Below, one piece after another: positions 1-11,040 of a stretch of DNA of 64,000 nucleotides. The stretch spans positions 5,407,417-5,471,416 of the forward strand of contig JADWOT020000010.1 in NCBI GenBank assembly GCA_036345935.2, in the 5' to 3' direction. A program made the position numbers and the translations under genes. Position 1 is the stretch's first letter. Every line of letters begins with the position of its first letter. Source of the stretch: Taenia hydatigena (lineage: Eukaryota > Platyhelminthes > Cestoda > Cyclophyllidea > Taeniidae). A model generated the notes under the pieces. The model worked only from the letters and a program-made list of their open reading frames with translations. It was not told the DNA's origin and searched no databases.

Positions 1-1275
1 CGCCTTTAGTTTCGTAACGTTCGTAACGGTCAGCAGATGGTCGGGTGTGAGCGATTCCATGGGGCCTATTACAGCAGCCTCGAAGAATGGCGAAGCGTCC
101 ATGTAATGGTTATGTAGTCGTATCCACCGGGTCTATTTCCTGTGCATTTAGCGAATAGTACTTTGTTACTTGGCAGCAGGCCCATAGACCGCGACATCCA
201 CGAACAGGGCGCAATGCAACCTAAACGGTAGCTATTCATTAAAATACTCGTGGTTAATTTAAGTAGCAAGGATTTTACGCATTGGCTCTTCCGACTCCGA
301 CATCACGTCCTCACTAAATCTGGCAAAATGCAAAAGTATACAGCTGCTTGTTAAGAACCGCACACAATGCGAAAAGAAGGCGCAAATTAGAGTGTGTTGG
401 ATCCTTTGGAAAACGGATGCTTTAGGTGTGTTTGGAATAAAAGTAGGTAATGGTTATGGGAAGATAGCTGACAGAGGCGCCTACCAAACCATACCGATCA
501 GTTAATGCGCTAACAGTGGCGAGTGGAGAATGGATAAAAGCTTCCACTTGCAACTTGGAATATTATTGCCGAGACGTGTCTCGTAAAGCCTTTTAATGAG
601 CCCATTTTTATTGAAAAGTTTTGCAAGCTTGGGTGACATCAAAGTCTAAAAATGAATAAATAGAAGTGGACTGCGGAAATTAAAGATAATCAATTTAATA
701 GAGGATACCAGAATCTACCAGTCTAGGTGTCAGACTTAATGGGAATGTTATTGGTAAAATAATTTGCGTCGTGAGAGAGAGGAAGTGCATTAACTGCTGT
801 GTGGTCCAGTCAGCACGAAGTCTAATCACAGCACACTTCACACTCCTTCGTACGAGGAGCAGAAAAAAAGCCAGCAGAATGATGACGACATGTAAAGACA
901 AGTAGCCATACCAGGGGGAGTAGTTGTGTGCGTTGTCTGGGTGAGCCAAATTCAAAAGAGATAGCAAAAATTATTGATCCGAAAAAGAAATGTTCCTCAA
1001 CCTTGAGTTGCAGCATTACAAAAACTCGATAAATCATGTTGACTGCAACGGGATCGAGGGACTGGGCCATCTGCGTCATTCTATCACTCAAGCGATTTTT
1101 CAAACATTAAGGAATTGGGATTTTTAAGCAAATTTTGTTCACCTGTGGGAATCATCTCTCGATATTTTACTGCTTTATCAAGATACGATAATTCAAATGG
1201 TGATAATATGTTGGTTTGCATGAAAGTGAACCGCCTCTGCATGGACCTGGTGACCATGTGTATGCTTGTGTCCAT
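1..1275 (-). pseudogene. Unknown 'HxD' gene remnant, copy A
   Basis: Reading the minus strand gives three blocks shared with copies B and C. One runs from about 1275 to 1090 and includes QRRFTFMQTNILSP. A second, in another frame, includes AQSLDPVAVNM. A third, in yet another frame, includes LAHPDNAHN. The frames do not join without frameshifts, so this copy is broken. The block around LAHPDN could be the HxD metal-binding motif of a 2-oxoglutarate/Fe(II) dioxygenase, and the preceding helix-like segment recalls prolyl 3-hydroxylases. This is a weak family guess from memory. The copy also lacks about 68 bases present in C near 26400-26480. Its 3' end lies outside the window. Confidence 0.45.
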
Positions 1276-2214
1276 CTTGCTAAGTTCTCATCACAGGTGA
1301 TCGGGTGGCACTAGCAAAAAGATACGTGATCGCAGGATATTTTTAATTATCGGAGAGCGTTAAAGATCAGATCGGACAGTCTTCCGTTGCCATACAACTT
1401 AATTGAACTTGGTCTTACAGTAATGAATGTCACACAGCCTATTCTTACGTCCCATAGGCCAATCTGGGAGGATCGGTGAGGACTACGACACACGCAAACA
1501 TCCAAGAATTAGGTGCAAGAAGAAAAAAAGTTTAAAGAATATTAGGGTAGGAAGGCAGTCTGTGCTCCTCGACACATTGTACAGCATCCAAATATGCAGC
1601 TACACTAACTGCTTGATACCAACAGCTCGAGTTTTTCAGACTATAGTCTGATTATAGTCTGGGTCACTGAAAGTGCGAGGAAAGATATACAGAGCCCAAT
1701 AAATGACACTGTGCAGAGACCATGACTCATGGGCATGTCTTACGGTATGTGAGTATAGGTAATCGTAATAACTTCTCAAGAGTCCATGCGATAGTATGTT
1801 TTGCGTTTAAATCCACATGTGATGCGTTGGAGCTTTCGACAACTAACAAATCTGCGAACGCTAGTGGGCGACTGTCAGTAAGAAGAGTTTATTGACGATG
1901 CCTGGCCATCTTGATATTCTGTAGACGCTGATGTATTTAACTTTATGAATAGCCGGTTCAAGAACATTTCGTGTGTCTGACTTTGCTGCACTAGTTCTTC
2001 CTTATGGACTCCTACTTTTAACTGTACAAGTTAGTATCAAATGCAAAGCGAAATGGCATGCAATTTGAAGAACCAGACTTGAGCTCTACAAGTGAGATCG
2101 GCCTATGTGATCGACGCTACGAAGGTTGCAACTGATAATTTGTCACCAAAATTCGAATCAAATGAGAGAATATCAGGGCACGAAGAGGTCAGAGAGTAAG
2201 ACTGTAGAAATGCT
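1..2214 (+). repeat. Left arm of a 2.2-kb palindrome
   Basis: This arm is the reverse complement of 8361-10574, with paired positions summing to 10575. Every stretch I compared, near 1-130, 300-400, 1115-1300, 1427-1651, 1741-1800 and 2101-2214, was identical base for base, and predicted peptides in the arm match exactly. Identity ends at 2214/8361: the next base already differs and the copies then show many differences. The arm begins at the window edge. The right copy keeps homology to the unit well past 10574, so the left arm may extend outside the window. Confidence 0.9.
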
Positions 2215-3339
2215 GTGTCAATAAGGAGATGCGCAGTGATTGTGCGCTAATACAGTCCTCAATTTCAGAGGTCTAGAGAAGCTATCAATGCATAGAAACG
2301 TGGCCCTAGATGCTTCAACTGGAAGTTCGACGGATAAGACGGGATACAGGAGAAGGCTAATCCAATCACTTGTTACCAACTCAGAAGACGAGATCGAATT
2401 TCTAGCGGAGATAAGGGTATGTGTGATTTTTCACTTATCACTTATCTCCAAATATCGCTAATATAAAACTTACTTCTTTTATTCCATCAATAATCATTAA
2501 AGGATGCTCGAGAACAATGATTTTCGACTAAATTATATCCACAATGGAAGGGCCATCAAGAATCTCTTCGTAGGAGATCTAAGAACGCAGCTGCGATGCC
2601 TCCTGGATTTGTTCTGTATACAGCTGTGGCAATTGCGTTCGATGAGAAGAAAATAATATATATCATGTGGTAATGCTCAAATTAGCGTGCTATTGTTTCC
2701 CTCTGAGAACAATTTCTGTTTCTGTAATTTGCTTAGTTCCTTGCTTTGATTTGCTGTGAATGGTGAAGAGGAGGCTAATATTGGGTACAAATGGACGGCG
2801 TGCGGTGCAGAACATAAGGACTTGGACATGATGCGTCAGCACCTGCTGTCGCACAGCAAATGCAAGTTCTACTTGTGTGTACGTTGCCTCGAGGAATACA
2901 ACACGCCTTTAGGAATGGATCGTCACATATGACACACATTGGTAAGGTTTGATTGAGGTCAATGTCCCCTGTCTTCCCAGTAAATCCAACAAATCATGCT
3001 TTATATGTTCTTTAGTTACAGAAGATAGTAACAGGCTGCGTGCATCAGTTAAAAACTTCCGGACAGACTGAGAGATCCTAAGGACTTAGAGCCTCCTCAA
3101 TCGCCTATGCTCAAAGAGCTGGTGAGGTGTCCTTCTAAAGAATGGTCCAGAAAGGATTACCGCTGCATTGTTTGCGGGCTCACTCTCGACCGCTTAGATG
3201 TGGTTTATTGCACACAGAATACGAACATCCAACTGAACGAGGTGTAATTGACCGTTTGCGTCATGATCTCCTCTGTGCTTCTCTCAATGTTGTTGCTGAT
3301 GAGGGAGAGAATGCTCCAAATCCTGCCAGCCTGTCCTAG
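2162..3339 (+). pseudogene. C2H2 zinc-finger pseudogene, copy A
   Basis: This is homologous to the gene at 27542-29100. A first exon starts at ATG 2162 (MREYQG...). A second ends at the donor at 2417. A third would start near 2502, but its acceptor AG has become AA. The two-finger exon at about 2767-2945 has lost its acceptor, has Trp (TGG, 2792) in place of the first zinc-binding Cys, and has a one-base deletion near 2927. The terminal exon (3016-3339, stop TAG 3337) has a further frameshift near 3202, inside the last finger. It starts like exon 5 of copy C but ends like exon 6, so it looks like an unequal-recombination product. The 5' piece up to 2214 lies in the palindrome arm. Confidence 0.75.
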
Positions 3340-3458
3340 AAGAAGAACAAATTTTAGTGCTTCTATGCATAAAACAGAAAACTCTTTGTAATGATTTTAT
3401 CAAATTAGAAGTCCGCGCTGCATATATTGTAATTAAAAGGCGAAGTCTGCTTATTCAA

Positions 3459-5143
3459 GAAGCAAGATGTTCTTCCTTGTCTCTACGTCTCGATGCCTCT
3501 GACAGCTTATTAAATTCTATGGGCATGTAATCAAACGCTTTTTCCACATTGATTCCAACACAACAGCCACCAGATTTACAATGGTCTCATTGATGAAAGG
3601 CACCCTTTGCCATACTTAGAGACAAAAGGGTGGCCATTCTAACCATGCAAAAAGCCTTCATTTCAGACACATTCAAATCCTGCACAAAATTGGTAGCACC
3701 GAAACTCCTCTCAGAATCGCGATTAGCAAGCTCTTCAAAGGACACTTTGAAGACATTGCCAGGAAATAGCCAAGTCAGATTCACCAAGTTGGTCAACATG
3801 GCACAAAGAAGCGCCTTTTAACTTATTTCCACTAGCAGTCAGTCTTAGGTTTGGTACATTACAATGATGATTCTGCACAATACGTTTGGTAGTGTCCTCT
3901 TGAGCGTCTGTGTTTTAGTAACACCGGAGATTTTTGACACAACTAAGCGCCACGTTTCTTCTGCCTTAAAGGAGAATGGTAAAAATGCAATCCATGTACT
4001 AGCCAACAAATCTGCTTAAAATTGCCAACTTGAGTTCAAAGTTAAGCGGCTGGTAGATGAACGCTAGACCTGGCACCTCAACGTATCCCAATCAGGGCTG
4101 GAAGGCTCTCTAGCGCACCCACTATGCAGAAGGCATTCTAAGGACAATTTAAAAGCCTTCACGCACGCTTGGTTAGGCCAATACCAGGCAGTGCAAAAAC
4201 GCTGCCCATTGTCCCAGTGTTATTTCATTTTAACAGGCGTGAACGCGCTAGAGATTCTGTGCCAAGTGGCGCTATTTACTCCAATATGCAAATTTTGAAA
4301 GTCTATTACCAGGTTCATCACCAGGTTTCGAGTCTGGTGTCACTCCGGAGGCAAAGAATCCGTCAAACTTTATTTAACGCAAACTAAAAATGATCTTAAA
4401 CGCGCGATTTCTCCGCTGCTACCCGTGCTCATGCTAAGAGAACCGTTGGCATCAAGGAGAACCCTTTCTACGGTGGAGACTGTAGACGAAATCACTAGTC
4501 CATTTGTGCTTTAATGCATCATAATTTAGAGGGGGATCGAGTTTTAGTGTTTCATCCTTCCACAGTTTGACAGATCATGTTGGTGATCTAATCATCTATT
4601 ACAACGTGAGGATTGTTCATCTCTCTTAGAATAGGGCAATTTCATAACGAAAGTGCATATTTATCCGAAACGATAACCCCACCTAAAATAAACCGCAAGC
4701 AGTGAGACTCGGAATCTCCCTCTACGAGCGCTTAGCAATTAGCGCGTGCAGTGGGTCACTACCCAAATATTGGTCTGGTTGAATGAAATGGACAAATTGT
4801 TTCTCCGCCCTCTATTCCAGCGCTTTGCAACTCAGTAAAACACTTCTTCCAGTCAAAGTGACAATGAGGTAATGCGATTTCATCGCACATGTATTAAAAT
4901 AAAAACATCTAAAATGCATATCAGAATGAGAATTTCTTTCTATCAAATAATTTCTTAAATAGAAGGGGTAGAAATAAGTTTTGCAAATAGTTCTAGAACC
5001 ATGATCGGCAACGAATCCAAAGAATCGCAGTAACCTTTCCTCAAGCTTCTGCATTGCCTGATTTGTGGTTTACTAATACTCCTCTGTGATTTAATGCATT
5101 TAAAATTTAAGAGTGGAATCAGCTGGCGCGTTTCTTCTCAGAG
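3459..5143. other. Unique spacer, no convincing gene
   Basis: This sequence separates copy A from an older zinc-finger locus and has no visible partner elsewhere in the window. ORFs of 60-80 codons occur on both strands (3630-3821 plus, 4169-4387 plus, 4812-5054 minus), but no frame is supported by homology or splice sites. Near 5045-5100 the plus strand reads CLICGLL...DLMH, like a finger missing two residues, preceded by a possible acceptor. It may be a further decayed exon of the locus starting at 5144. Confidence 0.4.
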
Positions 5144-6016
5144 TAAATTCAGCACAGACCTTCATCTCTTCCAATATGGAACCCCCCAAATGCAGCTCCT
5201 GCTCCAAGTCATTGACAACCGTCATCCTTTACTTAGCACACCTTTTTCGCGAGCATCGATGTATACTTACGTCGCTTTTATTATACCCTTTTCCATTTAC
5301 ACTCATACCCGTGCATGCCAATGGACTTGTTTGAAGTTGTGCATTTCGATGCTTGGCAATCCGCCCGTCCATTCATATGACTTTGAGGGAAGATCATTAA
5401 CACTTAAAGCGTGTTAATTTGACTGACTTTTACTTTGATCTGAATACAATTACACGCTTAGGAAGTAGTCGATGTAGAAGAATCCCTCCCGTTCTCACAC
5501 AGTACTTTGGCAGTCACCGATGGGACTTCAACATCTTACTCTAAGCATACTTGACTTTTCAGAATTCAGACGTGAGCGTTGTCCGGTTTGCTTAACACAC
5601 TGCCGTACTATTGGGTTGGCTTTAATGCATCAAAAAGGTTTAAACAGCTTTAAAACCTCCGCATTAGTCTTTTCTCATGCACTTTTTAATGAACTTAAGA
5701 AGGCACTTTCTTTTAAACCCTAAAAATAGCCTCGAATCATAACGTGTGTCTCATGTGCGGCGCACAGATTCAACCATTTAATCTGCTTTTCGATCACTTC
5801 ATCGAAATGCATATTTGTGAGTTAGCATGTCTATTTTCTATTAAATTTGGTTTGTTCTGCCTTTTTGTCAAAGTTTTAGCCTCTCATGCAAACACCTAGT
5901 CCTTATTGCACCGTAATTCAGCCCAAAGAATAGGGGAATCGGAAGTACGCCTTTACTGTACAGAATGCTTTGCTGATTACCCCACTATGGATGGAATAGA
6001 AGAACACCTACGTTGA
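5144..6016 (+). pseudogene. Diverged C2H2 zinc-finger gene remnant
   Basis: Four putative exons can be read, and their visible ends all fit phase-1 introns. Exon 5144-5260 has CSSCSKSLTTVILYLAH then REH, a full C-x2-C-x12-H-x4-H finger, with donor GTATAC. Exon 5563-5637 has CPVCLTHCRTIGLALMH and donor GTTTAA. Exon 5730-5816 has CLMCGAQIQPFNLLFDH then EMH, another full finger, with donor GTGAGT. Exon 5922-6016 has CTECFADYPTMDGIEEH, then stop TGA (6014) inside the finger just before the last expected His. Joining the first two exons directly would make a stop, so an exon is missing or the gene is dead. Resemblance to copy C is in architecture rather than close sequence. Confidence 0.6.
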
Positions 6017-7010
6017 GACCATCTCTGTGGGTATTCTTTTGTCCACCAAGCACATCCCACAATGGCTATTTATAGTTCCAGCTTAGTCTTTTCAACTTTG
6101 CAGACATGTGGCATGGATTGATCGAGTAAATTTTTGTTGGGCGCTCTTAAGTCTGCTATATTTGGAGGATTTCGGTGAGTTTCACGCCTGTCCTATATTT
6201 CTCCCACTTAAAACGATGACTCGTTTGGGAAAGGGCATTCTAGACCGAAAACATACAAGCTCTGAGAGGGGCCAAATCTGACCTCAAGACATAAACGTGC
6301 CTTACTTCGCATTGCATTGAGTTGCATCATGTCTCATCAGCGGGTTGAATGGTTAGAGGCTAGGATACAGTAATAATGTCCGACTAGTGGTCGAGCATTA
6401 AAACACATTAAAACTGCTATTACAAACCCTCATTTATCTGTTCCAGTTCTCTCTAATGGTCCGCAGTAACTTGCCTCACAGGGAAATGAGTCGGACTCTG
6501 TGCTTCACAAAAGGCAGAAGTGAAATATAAGATGAGCTTTATCGGCTGTTATTGCCTTTGTCCTGGTCAGTAATGTCAAAATAAGCAGGTTGTGCATGCC
6601 TTATTAGACGCTTCTAATGTCAAATCTGGTGTTGAAGTGAAAGCGCGCCCTAATTTAGTCAGGACATGCAGTTGTAGCGTCTGAAAAGGGTGGCCGCTGT
6701 GAAGTATTTTAGGCGAGTTTTATCCACAAAAAGTAAAAATACTTAAAACGGTTTATGTCAAGTACAAGCGACAGATACTTTATTCTGCCTAAAGTCAACC
6801 AATTTTTGGCTTCACTGTGACAAACTTTAGTAAAACCAAAAGAAAAATGCCGGAAACGTGTTGTAATGTGACGCGTTCCCCGTTCATTGCACACGCTCTG
6901 AATCTCATACCACTCCGCCCAACAGGACCATTACATTATGGGTTATGCATTAGTTTGGACCAATGACAAGCAGTACATGAATAAAGACATCAAAGTGCTG
7001 AGTCACTTAC
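6017..7010. other. No gene seen
   Basis: Only ORFs of about 60 codons are present, with no recognisable domains, strong splice pairs or repeats shared with other parts of the window. Confidence 0.5.
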
Positions 7011-7213
7011 TAATTTGGTGATTCTGAGCCTTCGCCTGTCATGGATACTCTTGAGTGAGACGTTGTTACCAGCCTGATTATTGCTGCATAAACTAACGGC
7101 TTTTGAGAAATTTGCTTCTCACTGAGTTGTAGTTTGCAGTCAAAAAGGCAAAGCTGATGAAGAATGATCGCATCTTCAGGATTTTAGCAGGGATACACAG
7201 CCTGATTCTGTTT
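7011..7213 (-). repeat. Flank repeat, inverted copy at 33549-33760
   Basis: This segment abuts copy B and matches the inverse of 33549-33760 at high but imperfect identity, for example GAGACGTTGTTACC, TTTGCAGTCAAAAAG and CAGAATC near the edge. At 33.55 kb the same sequence is not next to the duplication unit. The junction with copy B falls in a short shared ATTGCT. It is either part of another interspersed repeat or the sequence into which copy B was placed. Confidence 0.65.
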
Positions 7214-7217
7214 AGCA

Positions 7218-8078
7218 ATGCAGCCGCGCAGAAGGTTACAATGTGGCAGCATGACAGAGGGTCATTTCCCGACCTTAGTCCAGAACACTTCACACTTCAC
7301 TTGGACCAAATTTGGATTAATAGCTTCTATTAGTCTATATTTTCGTTACGGTTACAGTGACCCGATCTCACTAAAAGTCTGCGAATTCATGGTGAACTTC
7401 GTGGGTCACAGTTTTGCTAAATTTGTGTTGATCTGGCCTTTAGCTAATCCGCAGTAAGAGACAGGTATTTTGGTAAATGGTATTACAACCTCTTCCGCGA
7501 TGAGACACACCTCTCCTATGAATCAGAAAACCGAATTGGATTGTGTCCTACTTTTATAAGCTAAAAGTGGTTGCTCATCTTCTCACCATATGGGCTGCAT
7601 TTTCCGGCGTACCCCGTTAATTTTTGCCTTCAGCGGTGAACGTATGTTACAAGTTGATTGTTATTGCTAAATTGTTTAACCACTAACCACGATGCCAGAC
7701 CAGTGTAGACATTCGTGCAGATTTGGCTCGAATCCTAGAAACGATTTGATGAACTTTGCGTATTTCACATGAGTGCATTTATGCATGCGGTGCGAAGGAT
7801 AATTTCCGCCCGTCCCGTCTCATTTCGTGAACCACCTGCTGATTCCCTCTCACATCACCTCAGTCATTATTCACACCAGCAACTGCGAAAAGGCGTTGCT
7901 GGATTTCACTTAAAATTGGCTGTTATTTTTTTTAACTGGACTTTACTTTTTCCCTAGCATACGGGAATTCACTGGCTGCATGTATTCAAGGGCTCTTAAA
8001 CAGGGTATAGTAACTCTACATCAACCAAGAATTTACATAAATGGAAAAGCTCAGCAGATGGATTTCAAATGGAATAAA
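7218..8078 (+). pseudogene. Unknown gene convergent with the ZNF gene, copy B
   Basis: Three exons can be traced in copies B, C and D. The first (about 7218-7453) reads SHFTWTKFGLIASISLYF and ends in FAKFVLIWPLANP at a good donor (CA, then GTAAGAG at 7454). The second starts at 7739 after CTAG and reads KRFDELCVFHMSAF, then RRIISARP and SFREPPADS. The last starts at 7958 after TTCCCTAG, reads IREFTGCMYSRALKQG and is followed by AATAAATAAA near 8069. Copy D has lost 30 bases of exon 1 in frame, which fits past selection on the protein. In B the last exon has a one-base deletion relative to C, and the phases of exons 1 and 2 do not join simply. I recognise no family. Confidence 0.5.
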
Positions 8079-8155
8079 TAAAAGCTTTCTGAATAAGCAG
8101 ACTTCACCCTTCAATTGCAATATTTGCAGCTCGAACTTCTAATTTGATAAAGTCA

Positions 8156-8449
8156 TTACGAAGAGCTTTCTGTTTTATTCATAGTAGCACTAAAATTTGT
8201 TCTTTTTCTAGGGCAGGCTGGCAGGAGTTGGAGCATTCTCTCCCTCATCAGCACCAGCATTGATAGAAGCACGGAGGAGATCATGACGCAAACGTGTTCT
8301 GTGTGCAATAACACGACATCCAAGCGGTTGAGAGTGAGCCCGCAAACAGTTAGCACAGTTAGCATTTCTACAGTCTTACTCTCTGACCTCTTCGTGCCCT
8401 GATATTCTCTCATTTGATTCGAATTTTGGTGACAAATTATCAGTTGCAA
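8156..8449 (-). pseudogene. Deletion-fused zinc-finger pseudogene, copy B
   Basis: The first exon of the zinc-finger gene (MREYQGTKRSESK...) is joined by a deletion at 8360 directly to the middle of a finger exon (VCGLTLNRLDVVLLHTEH). The result is a continuous 97-codon frame. Exons 2-5 of the copy C gene are missing. The first zinc-binding Cys is gone, and a second deletion after HTEH removes the following segment and shifts the frame, so the tail is not that of the family. A functional finger is unlikely. The deletion point coincides with the end of the palindrome identity. Confidence 0.7.
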
Positions 8450-10574
8450 CCTTCGTAGCGTCGATCACATAGGCCGATCTCACTTGTAGAGCTCAAGTCT
8501 GGTTCTTCAAATTGCATGCCATTTCGCTTTGCATTTGATACTAACTTGTACAGTTAAAAGTAGGAGTCCATAAGGAAGAACTAGTGCAGCAAAGTCAGAC
8601 ACACGAAATGTTCTTGAACCGGCTATTCATAAAGTTAAATACATCAGCGTCTACAGAATATCAAGATGGCCAGGCATCGTCAATAAACTCTTCTTACTGA
8701 CAGTCGCCCACTAGCGTTCGCAGATTTGTTAGTTGTCGAAAGCTCCAACGCATCACATGTGGATTTAAACGCAAAACATACTATCGCATGGACTCTTGAG
8801 AAGTTATTACGATTACCTATACTCACATACCGTAAGACATGCCCATGAGTCATGGTCTCTGCACAGTGTCATTTATTGGGCTCTGTATATCTTTCCTCGC
8901 ACTTTCAGTGACCCAGACTATAATCAGACTATAGTCTGAAAAACTCGAGCTGTTGGTATCAAGCAGTTAGTGTAGCTGCATATTTGGATGCTGTACAATG
9001 TGTCGAGGAGCACAGACTGCCTTCCTACCCTAATATTCTTTAAACTTTTTTTCTTCTTGCACCTAATTCTTGGATGTTTGCGTGTGTCGTAGTCCTCACC
9101 GATCCTCCCAGATTGGCCTATGGGACGTAAGAATAGGCTGTGTGACATTCATTACTGTAAGACCAAGTTCAATTAAGTTGTATGGCAACGGAAGACTGTC
9201 CGATCTGATCTTTAACGCTCTCCGATAATTAAAAATATCCTGCGATCACGTATCTTTTTGCTAGTGCCACCCGATCACCTGTGATGAGAACTTAGCAAGA
9301 TGGACACAAGCATACACATGGTCACCAGGTCCATGCAGAGGCGGTTCACTTTCATGCAAACCAACATATTATCACCATTTGAATTATCGTATCTTGATAA
9401 AGCAGTAAAATATCGAGAGATGATTCCCACAGGTGAACAAAATTTGCTTAAAAATCCCAATTCCTTAATGTTTGAAAAATCGCTTGAGTGATAGAATGAC
9501 GCAGATGGCCCAGTCCCTCGATCCCGTTGCAGTCAACATGATTTATCGAGTTTTTGTAATGCTGCAACTCAAGGTTGAGGAACATTTCTTTTTCGGATCA
9601 ATAATTTTTGCTATCTCTTTTGAATTTGGCTCACCCAGACAACGCACACAACTACTCCCCCTGGTATGGCTACTTGTCTTTACATGTCGTCATCATTCTG
9701 CTGGCTTTTTTTCTGCTCCTCGTACGAAGGAGTGTGAAGTGTGCTGTGATTAGACTTCGTGCTGACTGGACCACACAGCAGTTAATGCACTTCCTCTCTC
9801 TCACGACGCAAATTATTTTACCAATAACATTCCCATTAAGTCTGACACCTAGACTGGTAGATTCTGGTATCCTCTATTAAATTGATTATCTTTAATTTCC
9901 GCAGTCCACTTCTATTTATTCATTTTTAGACTTTGATGTCACCCAAGCTTGCAAAACTTTTCAATAAAAATGGGCTCATTAAAAGGCTTTACGAGACACG
10001 TCTCGGCAATAATATTCCAAGTTGCAAGTGGAAGCTTTTATCCATTCTCCACTCGCCACTGTTAGCGCATTAACTGATCGGTATGGTTTGGTAGGCGCCT
10101 CTGTCAGCTATCTTCCCATAACCATTACCTACTTTTATTCCAAACACACCTAAAGCATCCGTTTTCCAAAGGATCCAACACACTCTAATTTGCGCCTTCT
10201 TTTCGCATTGTGTGCGGTTCTTAACAAGCAGCTGTATACTTTTGCATTTTGCCAGATTTAGTGAGGACGTGATGTCGGAGTCGGAAGAGCCAATGCGTAA
10301 AATCCTTGCTACTTAAATTAACCACGAGTATTTTAATGAATAGCTACCGTTTAGGTTGCATTGCGCCCTGTTCGTGGATGTCGCGGTCTATGGGCCTGCT
10401 GCCAAGTAACAAAGTACTATTCGCTAAATGCACAGGAAATAGACCCGGTGGATACGACTACATAACCATTACATGGACGCTTCGCCATTCTTCGAGGCTG
10501 CTGTAATAGGCCCCATGGAATCGCTCACACCCGACCATCTGCTGACCGTTACGAACGTTACGAAACTAAAGGCG
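8361..10574 (-). repeat. Right arm of the 2.2-kb palindrome
   Basis: This is the exact mirror of 1-2214 at every position checked. Beyond 10574 the partner lies outside the window. Inward of 8361, homology to copy A continues at about 3172-3458 versus 8115-8350, but with many substitutions and indels. Confidence 0.9.
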
Positions 10575-10660
10575 ACATGAGTCAAGCAGGATTAAGTGTA
10601 CCGCCAACTGCCTTTGGCGCTGTAGTGGCTTTAGTTGCTCTTTACCGACTGTTGTGTTGA
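9300..10660 (+). pseudogene. Unknown 'HxD' gene, copy B
   Basis: In order, the plus strand encodes QRRFTFMQTNILSP (9300-9491), AQSLDPVAVNMIYRV (9472-9640), LAHPDNAHN (about 9620-9660) and a C-terminal block ending in MSQAGLSVPPTAFGAVVALV and then LYRLLC with stop at 10658. The C-terminal block is also readable in copies C (complement of about 25186-25280) and F (31111-31182), and it looks like a short hydrophobic tail. The blocks lie in different frames, so either introns or frameshifts separate them. The HPD triplet after a helix-like segment could be an HxD iron site of a dioxygenase, but I see no confident second His or Arg. It is transcribed away from the zinc-finger gene. Confidence 0.4.
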
Positions 10661-10886
10661 CAAATTAGCGACTGTAGTGCATTAACTGCCGTGGATTGTT
10701 TCATTTGCAATTTCTTCAGTCTGTAGAAGCAAGGCTGTTGGGTAGGAATTGACAAGGTGAAGTTGGCAAAACCACACCTACCAGTAGCCAAAGCGCACCA
10801 CTTAATTGCCTGCGAACTCATCAGCATTAAGGTTTATTTCCACTCCAAATTTCGACGTTTTTGTGCAAAAGTGATATACTGGCTAA

Positions 10887-11040
10887 GAATGTTTCGTGGA
10901 AGATGCGCGTATGCCAGCCGGTGTGGTAGCTAAAAATCACGGGATTTTGCTAGCCTCTGGAAATGAGGCTTGGTTTTTGCATTCTATGAGGGCTAATTTG
11001 CCTTCAATCAGAGCCATGAAAATTTGGCTGCTTGAGGCAC
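10887..11040 (+). CDS. Conserved exon 'ECFxExxxMPAGV', copy B
   Basis: The frame ECFVEDARMPAGVVAKNH continues to WLLEAR and ends at a strong donor, GTAAGT at 11041. The same frame occurs in copy F (31395 onward, ECFGEAAPMPAGVMATN) and in copy C (complement of about 24790-24980, where TGA replaces the Cys codon). Keeping one frame in three copies argues for an ancestral exon. It lies downstream of the stop of the HxD gene on the same strand, so it belongs either to the next gene or to an alternative 3' part. I do not recognise the family. Confidence 0.4.

Larger units (their letters stand above)
1..3458 (+). repeat. Segmental duplication copy A (cut by window start)
   Basis: Copy A aligns by eye with 25266 to about 29215 of copy C in the same orientation, and with copy B in inverted orientation. 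Homology stops near 3458, inside the sequence that follows the zinc-finger gene, where C continues into a TTTATTTATT stretch and A changes to unrelated sequence. Copy A is a mosaic. Positions 1-2214 are identical to the inverse of B, while 2215-3458 resemble copy D more than C or B. It carries remnants of the minus-strand HxD gene and of the plus-strand zinc-finger gene. I found no terminal inverted repeats or target-site duplication, so I treat it as a segmental duplication rather than a transposon. Confidence 0.85.

Noticed and set aside
7700..7745. tRNA-like box motifs (GGCTCGAATCC, with TGGTTAGTGG nearby on the other strand)
   Set aside because: The A-box-like and B-box-like motifs are on opposite strands and in the wrong order, and no cloverleaf forms. 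The region is better explained as the intron-exon junction of the convergent gene.
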